The notes below the pieces were generated by a model that saw only the letters and a list, made by a program, of their open reading frames with translations, did no database searches and was not told the origin of the DNA. Shown here one piece after another: positions 46,305 to 55,065 of a stretch of DNA of 64,000 nt (position 1 is its first letter; every line of letters starts with the position of its first letter). The stretch is from Scleromatobacter humisilvae. GTDB taxonomy: Bacteria > Pseudomonadota > Gammaproteobacteria > Burkholderiales > Burkholderiaceae_C. The DNA lies in assembly GCF_023231945.1 (NCBI RefSeq), contig NZ_JAJLJH010000005.1:1-64000 (forward strand). The letters run 5' to 3'. A program made the position numbers and the translations under genes.

Positions 46305-47663
46305 GTGATCTTCACCCCCACCCGCCCCGCGAAGTCCGCGCCCCGCACGCGTCGGGCGACGCGCCTGCGTGCGGCGGCCGTCGGCGTGCTGGTCGCGGCG
46401 GGCATGGCCCGCGCCGCTGCGGTGGAGCTGACGATGTGGGTGATGCCCGTCACCACCAACGCGCAGCACGATGTGCCGGACCTGATCGCGCCCTGGGTCG
46501 CGCAACACCCGGGCGTCACGGTGCGCGTGACGGTGCTGGACTGGGAGTCCGGCTGGAACAAGATCACCGCGGCCGCGGCGTCGCGTCGCGGCCCCGACCT
46601 GCTGGAACTCGGCACGACCTGGATGCCGGCGATCGCCGCGATGGGCGGCCTGGAGAAGCTGTCGAAGGCGCAGCTGGCCGAGGTGGGCAACGGCGCGCCG
46701 TACTACCCGGAGCTGTGGAAGACGACGCAGGTCTTTGGCCAACCCGGCGTCGTCTACGGGCTGCCGTGGTACGCCGACGTGCGTGCCGCGTTCTATCGCA
46801 CCGACGTCTTTCGCCAGGCCGGCGTCGACCCCAAGCAGGCGTTCGCCGACTGGGACTCGTTCCATGCGGCGCTGCGCAGGATCAACGGCCAGGTGGTCGC
46901 GGGCAAGCGCGTCGCGGCGCTCGCCTACGCGGGCAAGAACGACTGGAACGTCGTCCACAACCTCGCGCCGTGGATCTGGAACGCGGGCGGCGACGTGCTC
47001 ACCGCTGACGCGAAGCGTTCCGCGCTGGACACGCCGCAGGCCTTGCGCGCGATCGACTTCTATTCGTCGCTCGCCGTCGAGGGCCTGGTGCCGTCGAACG
47101 CGCTGGAGAAGGACTCCGACATCCTCGAGGGCGCGTGGGTCGGCGGCGACTACGGCGTGATCTTCTCGGGGCCGTGGCTGATGCGCAGGATCTTCGAGGC
47201 GCCGGCCGGCTCGGTGGTGCGCTCCAACTTCGACGTCGCGCCCTACCCCGCGGGCCCGCACGGCCACGCGACCTTCTTCGGCGGCTCCAACCTCGCGATC
47301 TTCAAGGGATCGCGCCACAAGGCCGAGGCCTGGGACCTGATGAAGTACCTCGGCAGCGAGGCGCCGCAGGTGCGGCTCTCGCTGATCTCGTCGATGATGC
47401 CGGCACGCGTCGACGCGGCCAACGATCCGGCGTGGACGTCGCGCCATCCGGTCTACGCCAAGCTGACCGCGATCGCCGCCGATGGCCGCGCCTATCCGCC
47501 GATTCCCGCCTGGGGGCCGCTCGAGACCGTCTACACCAAGCACCTGGGCCAGCTCGCGGAACTCACGTCCGGCATCGCCGACAAGTACAGCGTGCCCGCG
47601 ATGAAGGCCTTGATCGCCGACACGGTCGTCGAGGCCGACAAGGTGCTGGAGGAGGCCAATTGA
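46305..47663 (+). CDS. Sugar ABC transporter substrate-binding protein
   Basis: This 452-residue periplasmic binding protein of the CUT1 type has a GTG start at 46305 without an obvious ribosome-binding site. A twin-Arg/basic stretch (RTRRATRLR) precedes the hydrophobic signal segment AAAVGVLVAAGMARAAA. The mature part shows ELTMWVMPVTTNAQHD, LELGTTWMPAIAAMGGL, YGLPWYADVRAAFYRTDVF and VWVGGDYG-like motifs (GAWVGGDYGVIFSGPW) common to maltose/cellobiose/chitobiose binders. It is the first gene of the importer operon. Substrate is likely an oligosaccharide matching the nearby GH9 enzyme. Confidence 0.9.
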   Translation: MIFTPTRPAKSAPRTRRATRLRAAAVGVLVAAGMARAAAVELTMWVMPVTTNAQHDVPDLIAPWVAQHPGVTVRVTVLDWESGWNKITAAAASRRGPDLLELGTTWMPAIAAMGGLEKLSKAQLAEVGNGAPYYPELWKTTQVFGQPGVVYGLPWYADVRAAFYRTDVFRQAGVDPKQAFADWDSFHAALRRINGQVVAGKRVAALAYAGKNDWNVVHNLAPWIWNAGGDVLTADAKRSALDTPQALRAIDFYSSLAVEGLVPSNALEKDSDILEGAWVGGDYGVIFSGPWLMRRIFEAPAGSVVRSNFDVAPYPAGPHGHATFFGGSNLAIFKGSRHKAEAWDLMKYLGSEAPQVRLSLISSMMPARVDAANDPAWTSRHPVYAKLTAIAADGRAYPPIPAWGPLETVYTKHLGQLAELTSGIADKYSVPAMKALIADTVVEADKVLEEAN

Positions 47664-48646
47664 CCGCCGTCTCCGAGCCCGGACTCGGCGCGCTCGCCAG
47701 CACGGCGGAGCACCGCCGCGCGCGCCGGCGCCGCAAGTTCGACGCGTTCCCGTACCTGCTTCTCGCGCCGGCCGCGTTGATGATGGTGGTGGTCAACCTG
47801 GTGCCGATCGTGCAGGGCTTTCGCATGTCGATGCTCAAGCTCAACCAGTACACGCTGAGCCAGTTCATGGACGCGCCCTTCGTCGGCCTGCGCAACTACC
47901 GCGGCGTGCTGTTCGACCCGAGCAACCCGGTGCACTCGGGCATGCTGGGCGCGCTGCGCAACACGGCGCTGTATTCGCTGCTGGTGACGGCCTGCGCGGT
48001 GGCCATCGGCCTGGGCGTGGCGCTGCTGCTCAATCGCGACTTCCCCGGCAAGGCGCTGGCGCGCACGCTGCTGATGCTGCCCTGGGTCGTGCCGACCTAC
48101 GTGGTCGGTACCCTGTGGGGTTTCATGTGGCAGCGCGACGAGGGCATCGTCAACCACGTGCTGGTCGACGTGCTGCACCTGATGGACCACAAGCCGTTCT
48201 GGCTGATCGGCGGCAACACGTTCTTCGCGATCGTGATCCCGACGGTGTGGCGCGCCTGGCCCGTCCTGATGCTGATCTTCCTGGCCGCGCTGCAGGCCGT
48301 GCCCGAGGAGCTGTACGAAGCCGCCCGCCTCGACGGCGCCAACGCGTGGCAGCGCTTCGTCAACATCACGCTGCCCGCGTTGAAGCCGGTGATCGTGATC
48401 CAGGTGATGTTCCAGATCATCGACAACGTCTACTCGTACAACATCGTCGCGATGATGTTCGGCAAGGGCGCGGGCTATCCCGGCGAGTGGGGCGACCTGC
48501 TGATGCCGCTGCTCACGCGCCAGAGCTTCAGCTACTGGCGGTTCGGCGAGGGCGCGGCGGTGTCGTTCGTGATGATGGCCGTGATGCTGGTCTTCGTGGC
48601 GGTGTGGATGCGCACCTTCCGGCGGAGCATGACCGATGAAGCGTAA
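47660..48646 (+). CDS. Sugar ABC transporter permease, MalF-like
   Basis: This 328-residue inner-membrane permease starts with a TTG (47660) overlapping the binding-protein stop and preceded by GGAGGAGG. It has about six helices (FPYLLLAPAALMMVVVNLVP near the N-terminus). The EAA loop that docks the ATPase is visible as LYEAARLDGANAWQRFVNIT followed by LPALKP. It overlaps the next permease by 11 bases. No ATPase gene is in this operon. Confidence 0.92.
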   Translation: MTAVSEPGLGALASTAEHRRARRRRKFDAFPYLLLAPAALMMVVVNLVPIVQGFRMSMLKLNQYTLSQFMDAPFVGLRNYRGVLFDPSNPVHSGMLGALRNTALYSLLVTACAVAIGLGVALLLNRDFPGKALARTLLMLPWVVPTYVVGTLWGFMWQRDEGIVNHVLVDVLHLMDHKPFWLIGGNTFFAIVIPTVWRAWPVLMLIFLAALQAVPEELYEAARLDGANAWQRFVNITLPALKPVIVIQVMFQIIDNVYSYNIVAMMFGKGAGYPGEWGDLLMPLLTRQSFSYWRFGEGAAVSFVMMAVMLVFVAVWMRTFRRSMTDEA

Positions 48647-49478
48647 GACGAGCCAGCGCCTGCTGAACCTGCTGGTGTGGGCGATCGTCGCGCTCACGCT
48701 GTCGCCGGTCGCGTTCATGGTCTACGCGTCGCTGTCGGACTACAACGACGTCGTCACCGGCAACCTCGTCAACGCGAGCTTCACGCCGCACTGGTCGAAC
48801 TACCGCGAGATGTGGGTCAACGTCGACTTCCTCGCCTTCCTGCGCAACAGCCTCGTCATCTGCGGCTTCACGACGTTGTTCTCGACGATCCTCGCGGCGC
48901 TGGCGGCGTACTCGCTCGCGCGCTTCCGCTTCCGCGGAAACCATCCGTTCAGCGTCGCGGTGAGCACGACGCAGGTGATCCCCGGCATGCTGTTCTTCCT
49001 GCCGCTCTACATGCTCTACATCCAGATCGACGACGCCGGCATCCCGATGATGAACACGTACCACGGCATGATCTTCCTGTACACGGCGATGTTCACGCCG
49101 GCCAGCATCTGGATCATGCGCGGCTTCTTCGTGACCATCCCGCGCGAGCTGGAGGAGGCCGCGATCATCGACGGCTGCTCGCGCCTGGGCGCCTTCGTGC
49201 GCATCGTGCTGCCGATCAGCGCGCCGGGCATCATTGCCACCGCGTCCTTCGTGTTCCTGCTCGCGTGGGACGAGGTCTTCTTCGCGTGGGTGCTGACGTC
49301 GTCGACCGACGTGCAGACCGTCCCCGTCGGCCTGCGTCTGTACATGGGCCAGCACGCGACCCGCTACGACCTGATGATGGCCGCGGCCGTCGTCAGCGTG
49401 ATCCCCGTGCTCGTGACCTTCTTCGCCTCGCAGCGCTGGTTCATCAAGGGCCTTGCCGCCGGCGCCGTCAAGGGCTGA
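48636..49478 (+). CDS. Sugar ABC transporter permease, MalG-like
   Basis: This 280-residue inner-membrane permease has six hydrophobic segments, beginning LLNLLVWAIVALTLSPVAFM and ending VVSVIPVLVTFFASQRWFIK, then the conserved GLAAGAVKG tail. The EAA loop reads LEEAAIIDGCSRLGAFVRIV followed by LPISAPG. It pairs with the MalF-like permease to form the channel. It is followed 18 bases later by the ROK kinase gene. Confidence 0.92.
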   Translation: MKRKTSQRLLNLLVWAIVALTLSPVAFMVYASLSDYNDVVTGNLVNASFTPHWSNYREMWVNVDFLAFLRNSLVICGFTTLFSTILAALAAYSLARFRFRGNHPFSVAVSTTQVIPGMLFFLPLYMLYIQIDDAGIPMMNTYHGMIFLYTAMFTPASIWIMRGFFVTIPRELEEAAIIDGCSRLGAFVRIVLPISAPGIIATASFVFLLAWDEVFFAWVLTSSTDVQTVPVGLRLYMGQHATRYDLMMAAAVVSVIPVLVTFFASQRWFIKGLAAGAVKG

Positions 49479-49496
49479 CTTCCCGATTCGATTGCA

Positions 49497-50438
49497 ATGA
49501 CTCCTGAGACCATTTCCGCCACTCCCGGCCTCGCCGCGTCCACCGGCCCGCGCGTGCTCGCGTTCGACGTCGGCGGCACCTGGGTCAAGTACGGCATCGT
49601 CGACGCGCGCGGCCGGCTGCTGTTCTCCGACCAGCTCGCCACGCAGGGCGAGCCCGACGGCAAGGCCCTGCTGGCGCGCCTGCTGGCCGTGGCCGGCCCG
49701 CTGGTGGCGCGCCACGCGCCCGCGGGCATCGCGTTCTCGACGCTGGGCATCATCGACGCGGCCGAGGGCCGGCTCGTCGGCGCGGTCGAGGCGATCTCCG
49801 GCTATTTCGGCCAATCGCCGAAGGAGAGCTTCGAGCGCGCGTTCGGCATCCCGGTGGTGGTCGAGAACGACGGCAACTGCGTCGCGCTCGCCGAAGGCTG
49901 GACCGGCGCGGCCGCCGGCGTGCACCACTACCTCGCGCTGACGCTGGGCACCGGCATCGGCGGCGGCATCGTGATCGACGGCAAGCTCTACCGCGGCGCG
50001 CACGGCGCGGCCGGGGAATGGGGCTACATGCTGGTCGACGGCAAGGTGTGGGAGGACCATGCGTCGCCGCGCGGCCTCGCCGCCGCGGCCGAAGTCATGC
50101 GACCCGGCTGCGGCTTCGACGCCGAGGCCGTGTTCGCGGCGCGCGATCGCGGCGATGCGGAGATGGCCGCCCTCGTCGCGCGCTGGTTCGCGCTGCTCGC
50201 CACGGGCCTGGCCAACCTGCTGTTTGCCTTCAACCCGTCGCGCGTCGTCATCGGCGGCGGCATCACCGCACGCGGGCCGGCCTTCCTGCAGGAGTTGCAG
50301 GCCGAGATGCGCAAGCGCCTGCGCCCGGAATTCCACCGCATGTGCGAGATCGCGCTGGCGTCCGCCGGCAACCAGGCCGGACTGCTGGGCGCCGCGCGGC
50401 TGTGGCTCGCGCAGCACGCGCCGGACACGAAGGACTGA
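49497..50438 (+). CDS. ROK-family sugar kinase without the zinc motif
   Basis: This 313-residue kinase is predicted to phosphorylate an imported hexose or amino sugar. The phosphate loop is VLAFDVGGTWVKYGIV (~20-35), the catalytic Asp lies in VVVENDGNCVALAEG, and LTLGTGIGGGIVIDGKLY binds ATP. ROK kinases usually carry EIGH and CxCGxxGCxE for zinc; here the segment is GAAGEWGYMLVDG and no CxCGxxGC is present. Zinc-free ROK kinases exist among glucose and allose kinases. It sits between the importer and GH9 genes. Confidence 0.87.
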   Translation: MTPETISATPGLAASTGPRVLAFDVGGTWVKYGIVDARGRLLFSDQLATQGEPDGKALLARLLAVAGPLVARHAPAGIAFSTLGIIDAAEGRLVGAVEAISGYFGQSPKESFERAFGIPVVVENDGNCVALAEGWTGAAAGVHHYLALTLGTGIGGGIVIDGKLYRGAHGAAGEWGYMLVDGKVWEDHASPRGLAAAAEVMRPGCGFDAEAVFAARDRGDAEMAALVARWFALLATGLANLLFAFNPSRVVIGGGITARGPAFLQELQAEMRKRLRPEFHRMCEIALASAGNQAGLLGAARLWLAQHAPDTKD

Positions 50439-50443
50439 CCGCC

Positions 50444-52177
50444 ATGCAAGTGCTGCTCAATCACGTCGGCTTCGCGCCCGCCGCCTCCAAGCGCGCCACG
50501 CTGCAACACACGCTGCCGCTGCAGCCGCAGGCGTTCGCGGTGGTCAACCTGCGCACGCGCGCGGTCGTGCACACGGGGGTGACCGAGCCGACCGCGCCGG
50601 TCGCCGGCTGGCGCGATCGCCACTTCGCGCACGCCGATTTCAGCGCCGTCACGACGCCGGGCCGCTATGCCGTGATGCTCGAAGGCACCTGGCCGCCGGT
50701 GCAGTCGCAGCCATTCGAGGTCGCCGACGGGCTGTTCGGCAGCCAGATGCTGTCCGACATCGTCCACTACTTCAAGGGCCAGCGCTGCACGGGCCTGTTC
50801 GACGACGCCGACCGCCGCGCCCCGCTGCTCGACACGCGCGAGCCGCGCGACGTGCACGGCGGCTGGTACGACGCCTCGGGCGACTGCTCGAAGTACCTGT
50901 CGCACCTGTCGTACGCCAACTTCATGAACCCGCAGCAGACGCCGCTGGTGACGTGGACGCTGCTCGCCGGCCGCGACGCGATCCCGCCGCAGTCGAAGTG
51001 GCTGGACGAACGCATCGTCGACGAGGCGCTGCACGGCGCGGACTTCCTCGTGCGCATGCAGTCGCCCGAAGGCTTCTTCTACACGACCATCTTCGACAAG
51101 TGGAGCAAGGACGAGCACCAGCGCGAGATCTGCTCGTATGCGACGCAGAAGGGGATCAAGTCGGCCGACTACCAGGCCGGCTTCCGTCAAGGCGGCGGCA
51201 TGGCGATCGCGGCGCTGGCCCGCGCGGCGGGCGCGCCTCGCGACGGCGAGTTCAAGCGCAGCGACTACCTCGCGGCGGCGATCCGCGGCTTCGAGCTGCT
51301 GGAGCAACGCAACGCGGAATTCCTCGACGACCATGCCGAGAACCTGATCGACGACTACTGCGCGCTGCTGGCCGCCACCGAGCTCTACGCCGCCACGCGC
51401 GAGCCGCGCTGGGCCGGCTTCGCCGCGCGCTACGCCAAGCGGCAGATGGCGCAGCAGGACGAGCAAGGCTTCTACTGGGCCGACCGCGCCCGCACGCGCA
51501 GCTTCTTCCATGCGAGCGACGCCGGCCTGCCGCACCTGGCCCTGGTTCGATTCGTCGAGGTCGTCGCCGCGATCGATCCCGGCCTCCCGACCGGTCTTGC
51601 GCGCGCCGCCGTCGCGCGCGGGCTCGCGTTCGAGCTGCGCGCGACCAACGACGGCGGCGCGAACCCCCTGGGGTATCCGCGCCAGCACGTGGTCATGCCG
51701 GGCCGCGAGGGTGCGACGCAGTTCTTCGTGCCGCACGACAACGAGAGCGGCTACTGGTGGCAGGGCGAGAACGCCCGCCTCGGATCGCTCGCGACCGCGG
51801 CGCGCGCTGCGCAGGCGCTGCATCTCGCCGACGACGCCTTCGACGCCCAACTTGCTGCCTACGCTCAGCGCGCGCTCGACTGGCTGTTCGGCGCCAATCC
51901 GTTCGACACCTGCATGCTGCAGGGCTGGGGCCACAACCCGCCGCGCTACGAGCCCGGGTTCTGGAACGCGCCCGGCGGCGTGTGCAACGGCATCACGTCG
52001 GGCCTGGCCGACGAGGCCGACATCGATTTCCGCAAGCCCGAAGAGACCGAACCGGCGCATTCCTGGCGCTGGACCGAGCAGTGGATTCCGCATGCCGCGT
52101 GGCTGTTCTGCGCGCTGGCTCACGGAAGACCGCGGCCAGAAAAATCATTCCATCCCATCGACGCGGACAGACGCTGA
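50444..52177 (+). CDS. GH9 glycoside hydrolase (endoglucanase/exo-glucosaminidase type)
   Basis: This 577-residue enzyme has an N-terminal Ig-like domain (~1-90, LLNHVGFAPAASKRATLQ, PGRYAVMLEG) and a GH9 (alpha/alpha)6 barrel. Catalytic signatures are VHGGWYDASGDCSKYL with the base Asp, LFGANPFDTCMLQGWGHNPP and, near the C-terminus, KPEETEPAHSW with the likely acid Glu. No signal peptide is present, so it should act in the cytoplasm on imported oligosaccharides. Cytoplasmic GH9 enzymes of vibrios cut beta-1,4-linked glucosamine or cello-oligomers. It starts five bases after the ROK kinase. Confidence 0.88.
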   Translation: MQVLLNHVGFAPAASKRATLQHTLPLQPQAFAVVNLRTRAVVHTGVTEPTAPVAGWRDRHFAHADFSAVTTPGRYAVMLEGTWPPVQSQPFEVADGLFGSQMLSDIVHYFKGQRCTGLFDDADRRAPLLDTREPRDVHGGWYDASGDCSKYLSHLSYANFMNPQQTPLVTWTLLAGRDAIPPQSKWLDERIVDEALHGADFLVRMQSPEGFFYTTIFDKWSKDEHQREICSYATQKGIKSADYQAGFRQGGGMAIAALARAAGAPRDGEFKRSDYLAAAIRGFELLEQRNAEFLDDHAENLIDDYCALLAATELYAATREPRWAGFAARYAKRQMAQQDEQGFYWADRARTRSFFHASDAGLPHLALVRFVEVVAAIDPGLPTGLARAAVARGLAFELRATNDGGANPLGYPRQHVVMPGREGATQFFVPHDNESGYWWQGENARLGSLATAARAAQALHLADDAFDAQLAAYAQRALDWLFGANPFDTCMLQGWGHNPPRYEPGFWNAPGGVCNGITSGLADEADIDFRKPEETEPAHSWRWTEQWIPHAAWLFCALAHGRPRPEKSFHPIDADRR

Positions 52178-52212
52178 CCCCGCAGTTTCTGTAGCCGCCT
52201 TTCGAGGCTGCC

Positions 52213-55065
52213 ATGTCCTTTCGCTTGAACCCCTTCGCATCGGCGGCGCTGCTGATGTCCGGAGCGATCGCTCCTGCCTTCGCGCAACCGGCCGCGCCGG
52301 CACCCCAACCCGCGGCCTCGGCCGCGCCGCCTGCGCCGCTCGACGTGCAGACCGTCGAGGTCAAGGGCATCCGCGCGTCGTACGCGTCGTCGCTGTCCAA
52401 CAAGAAGGGCGCGGACTCGGTCGTCGAGGTCGTCACCGCCGAGGACATCGGCAAGCTGCCGGCCAAGAACGTGGCCGACACCGTGCAGCGCCTGCCCGGC
52501 GTCAACATCAGCTCCAACTCGGGCGGCGACGGCGCCTTCGCCGACGCCAACCGCGTCAGCATTCGCGGCACGGCGCCGTCGCTGACGCAGACGCTGATCA
52601 ACGGCCACAGCGTCGGCTCCGCCGACTGGTTCATCGCCAACCAGGGCGTCAACGGCGGCGCGTCGGGCCGCAGCGTCAGCTACGACCTGCTGCCGGCGGA
52701 GATCGTCGGCAAGGTCACCGTCTACAAGACCGCGCAGGCCGACCTGATCGAGGGCGGCGCCACCGGCTCGGTCGACATCGAGACGCGCTCGCCGCTGAGC
52801 CTGACCAAGCAGCTGACCCTCGACGGCTCGGCCACCGCGGCCTACAGCACGTCGACGCGCAAGACCGACCCGCAGGTCAGCGGCCTGGTCGGCTGGAAGA
52901 ACGACGCCAGGACCTTCGGCGTGATCCTGCAGGCGTTCTCAGAGAAGCGCCACGACCGCCGCGACGGCCAGGAATTCCTCGGCTACAACACGGTGTCGTT
53001 CCAGGACATCTACGGCCTGGCGCCCATCGCCAATCCGGCCAACGACCCGACGATCGCCGCGCAGAACGCGGCCAACGCGGCGCAGCTCGCGGCGCTGCAC
53101 GCGTCCAAGCCGGGGCTGGACGGCGCGACCTTCGCCAACAACGTCAACGCGACGCTGCTGGAGATGGACATGCAGCGCAAGGGCGCGATGCTGGACCTCG
53201 AGTTCAAGCCGACCAGTCGCCTGCGGCTGGAGGTCAACGGCTTCTACTCCAAGCTCACCGAGACCAACCAGGACTCGAGCCTCGAGACCGAGCAGACGGC
53301 GCTGATCGGCATGGGCGTGCTGCCCGATTCGTACCAGGTCAACTCCGGCGGCCTGCTGACCCAGGCGACGTGGAACCAATCGTCCATGCCCGACTACGCG
53401 ACGACGGGCGCGTACGTTGCCGACTACGACAAGTACTACCGCCCCAACGAGAGCGCGCGCGTCTGGTACACCGACGTCGACCTCGAGCTTGCGGTCAGCG
53501 ACTCGCTGAGGGTGACCGGCAAGCTCGGCAAGACGCAGGCCGTCGGCGCGACGCCCAACGAATACGCCTACGTGACCAACGTCGGCAACACCGGCCTGAG
53601 CTACCAGATGAACGGCCTGTACAAGCCGGGCGACGTCTCGTTCCCCGGCTACGCGAACACCGGCAACTACAACGACCCGCACCTGTTCCTCGCCTACGAC
53701 GGCCTCAGCAAGGTGAAGTCGACCGACCAGGAGACCTATTTCCAGAGCGACGCGGAATACGCCACGGAGCTTGGTGTTCTGGACGCGATCAAGTTCGGCG
53801 TGCGCCTGACCAACCACTCGCGCAGCGTGCTCGACTACTACAACGACGGCTGCGAGGCGCAGATCCCCGACGACACCTACACGCAGTGCGTCGGCATCGC
53901 GCAGTGGGCCGGCCAGGTCGAGAACCGCTACGGCCAGGGACTGCACGGCGGCCCGGGCTTCCTCACCAACATCTGGCAGCTGAGCCCGGGCGAGATCACG
54001 GGCTACGTCAACGCGCCGGGCAACCTGCCGGCGTCGTCGCTGCCGTACTCGTGGCCCAGCAGCTTCGTCGTCAACGAGAAGACGCAGGCGCTGTACGGCA
54101 TGGCCAAGCTCGTGGGCGAGCAGTGGAAGGGCAACGCGGGCCTGCGCGTCGTGCGCACGCGGCAGGTCGCGCACTACAACGAAGGCGCGGACGCCGCCGC
54201 GCCGGGCGACACGGTCTACCCGGATCCGCACAACGGCGACTACATCCACGTCACGACCACGAAGACCTACACCGACCTGCTGCCCAGCGCGAACTTCAGT
54301 TATGACTTCACGCGCAACCTGATCGGCCGCGCGGCCGCGTCGCGCACGATGACCCGGGCCGACTACACCGACCTCGCCGGCGCCGTCAGCCTCAACGGCC
54401 AGAACGGCACCGGCTCGGGCGGCAACCCGCAGCTCAAGCCGGTGCGCTCCACCAACTGGGACGCGTCGCTGGAGTGGTACTTCGCGCCGCAGGCGCTGCT
54501 CGAGGTCGGCGTGTTCTACATGGACCTGACGTCCTACATCGGCTACGGCCAGACCACCGTGCTGGCGCCCAACCTGCAGCAGAACCCCATCGTCTCGACG
54601 CCCACCTATCCGTACACGGTGGCCCAGCCGGTCAACGACAAGGGCACCAACAAGGGCTTCGAGCTCGCCTGGCAGCAGCCGATCGCATACGGCTTCGGCG
54701 TCAACCTGAACTACACGTGGGCGCTGGGCCGCGACTCGAACGGCGCGCCGCTGGCCGGTTCGTCCAAGCACACGTACAACGCGGAGGGCTGGTACGAGAA
54801 CGACTTCCTGAGTGCGCGGCTGATCTACAGCTACCGCTCGGACTTCCTCACCGGCATCGTCAGCGCGCTGCCGCAGTACGTGGCTGGCTCGGGCGACGTG
54901 TCGGCGTCGGTCAACTTCAAGCTTACCGACCAGCTCTCCGTGTCCTTCGACGCCAAGAACCTGGCCGGCACGCTGGCGCGCCAGTACGTGGTGCAGAAGG
55001 ACATGCCCGCCGCCATCTACAACAACGGCAAGCAGTTCTACCTCGGCCTGAAGTACTCGCTGTGA
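52213..55065 (+). CDS. TonB-dependent receptor, carbohydrate type, third copy
   Basis: This 950-residue outer-membrane receptor has a signal peptide ending AFAQ near residue 25. The plug reads VEVKGIRASYASSLSNKKGA, VTAEDIGKLPAKNVADTVQR, LPGVNISS, RVSIRGTAPSLTQTLINGHS. The barrel ends FYLGLKYSL. Like the other two it has no N-terminal signalling domain. It lies inside the importer operon, 35 bases after the GH9 gene, and its stop overlaps the GTG of the membrane acyltransferase (GTGA). Confidence 0.93.
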   Translation: MSFRLNPFASAALLMSGAIAPAFAQPAAPAPQPAASAAPPAPLDVQTVEVKGIRASYASSLSNKKGADSVVEVVTAEDIGKLPAKNVADTVQRLPGVNISSNSGGDGAFADANRVSIRGTAPSLTQTLINGHSVGSADWFIANQGVNGGASGRSVSYDLLPAEIVGKVTVYKTAQADLIEGGATGSVDIETRSPLSLTKQLTLDGSATAAYSTSTRKTDPQVSGLVGWKNDARTFGVILQAFSEKRHDRRDGQEFLGYNTVSFQDIYGLAPIANPANDPTIAAQNAANAAQLAALHASKPGLDGATFANNVNATLLEMDMQRKGAMLDLEFKPTSRLRLEVNGFYSKLTETNQDSSLETEQTALIGMGVLPDSYQVNSGGLLTQATWNQSSMPDYATTGAYVADYDKYYRPNESARVWYTDVDLELAVSDSLRVTGKLGKTQAVGATPNEYAYVTNVGNTGLSYQMNGLYKPGDVSFPGYANTGNYNDPHLFLAYDGLSKVKSTDQETYFQSDAEYATELGVLDAIKFGVRLTNHSRSVLDYYNDGCEAQIPDDTYTQCVGIAQWAGQVENRYGQGLHGGPGFLTNIWQLSPGEITGYVNAPGNLPASSLPYSWPSSFVVNEKTQALYGMAKLVGEQWKGNAGLRVVRTRQVAHYNEGADAAAPGDTVYPDPHNGDYIHVTTTKTYTDLLPSANFSYDFTRNLIGRAAASRTMTRADYTDLAGAVSLNGQNGTGSGGNPQLKPVRSTNWDASLEWYFAPQALLEVGVFYMDLTSYIGYGQTTVLAPNLQQNPIVSTPTYPYTVAQPVNDKGTNKGFELAWQQPIAYGFGVNLNYTWALGRDSNGAPLAGSSKHTYNAEGWYENDFLSARLIYSYRSDFLTGIVSALPQYVAGSGDVSASVNFKLTDQLSVSFDAKNLAGTLARQYVVQKDMPAAIYNNGKQFYLGLKYSL

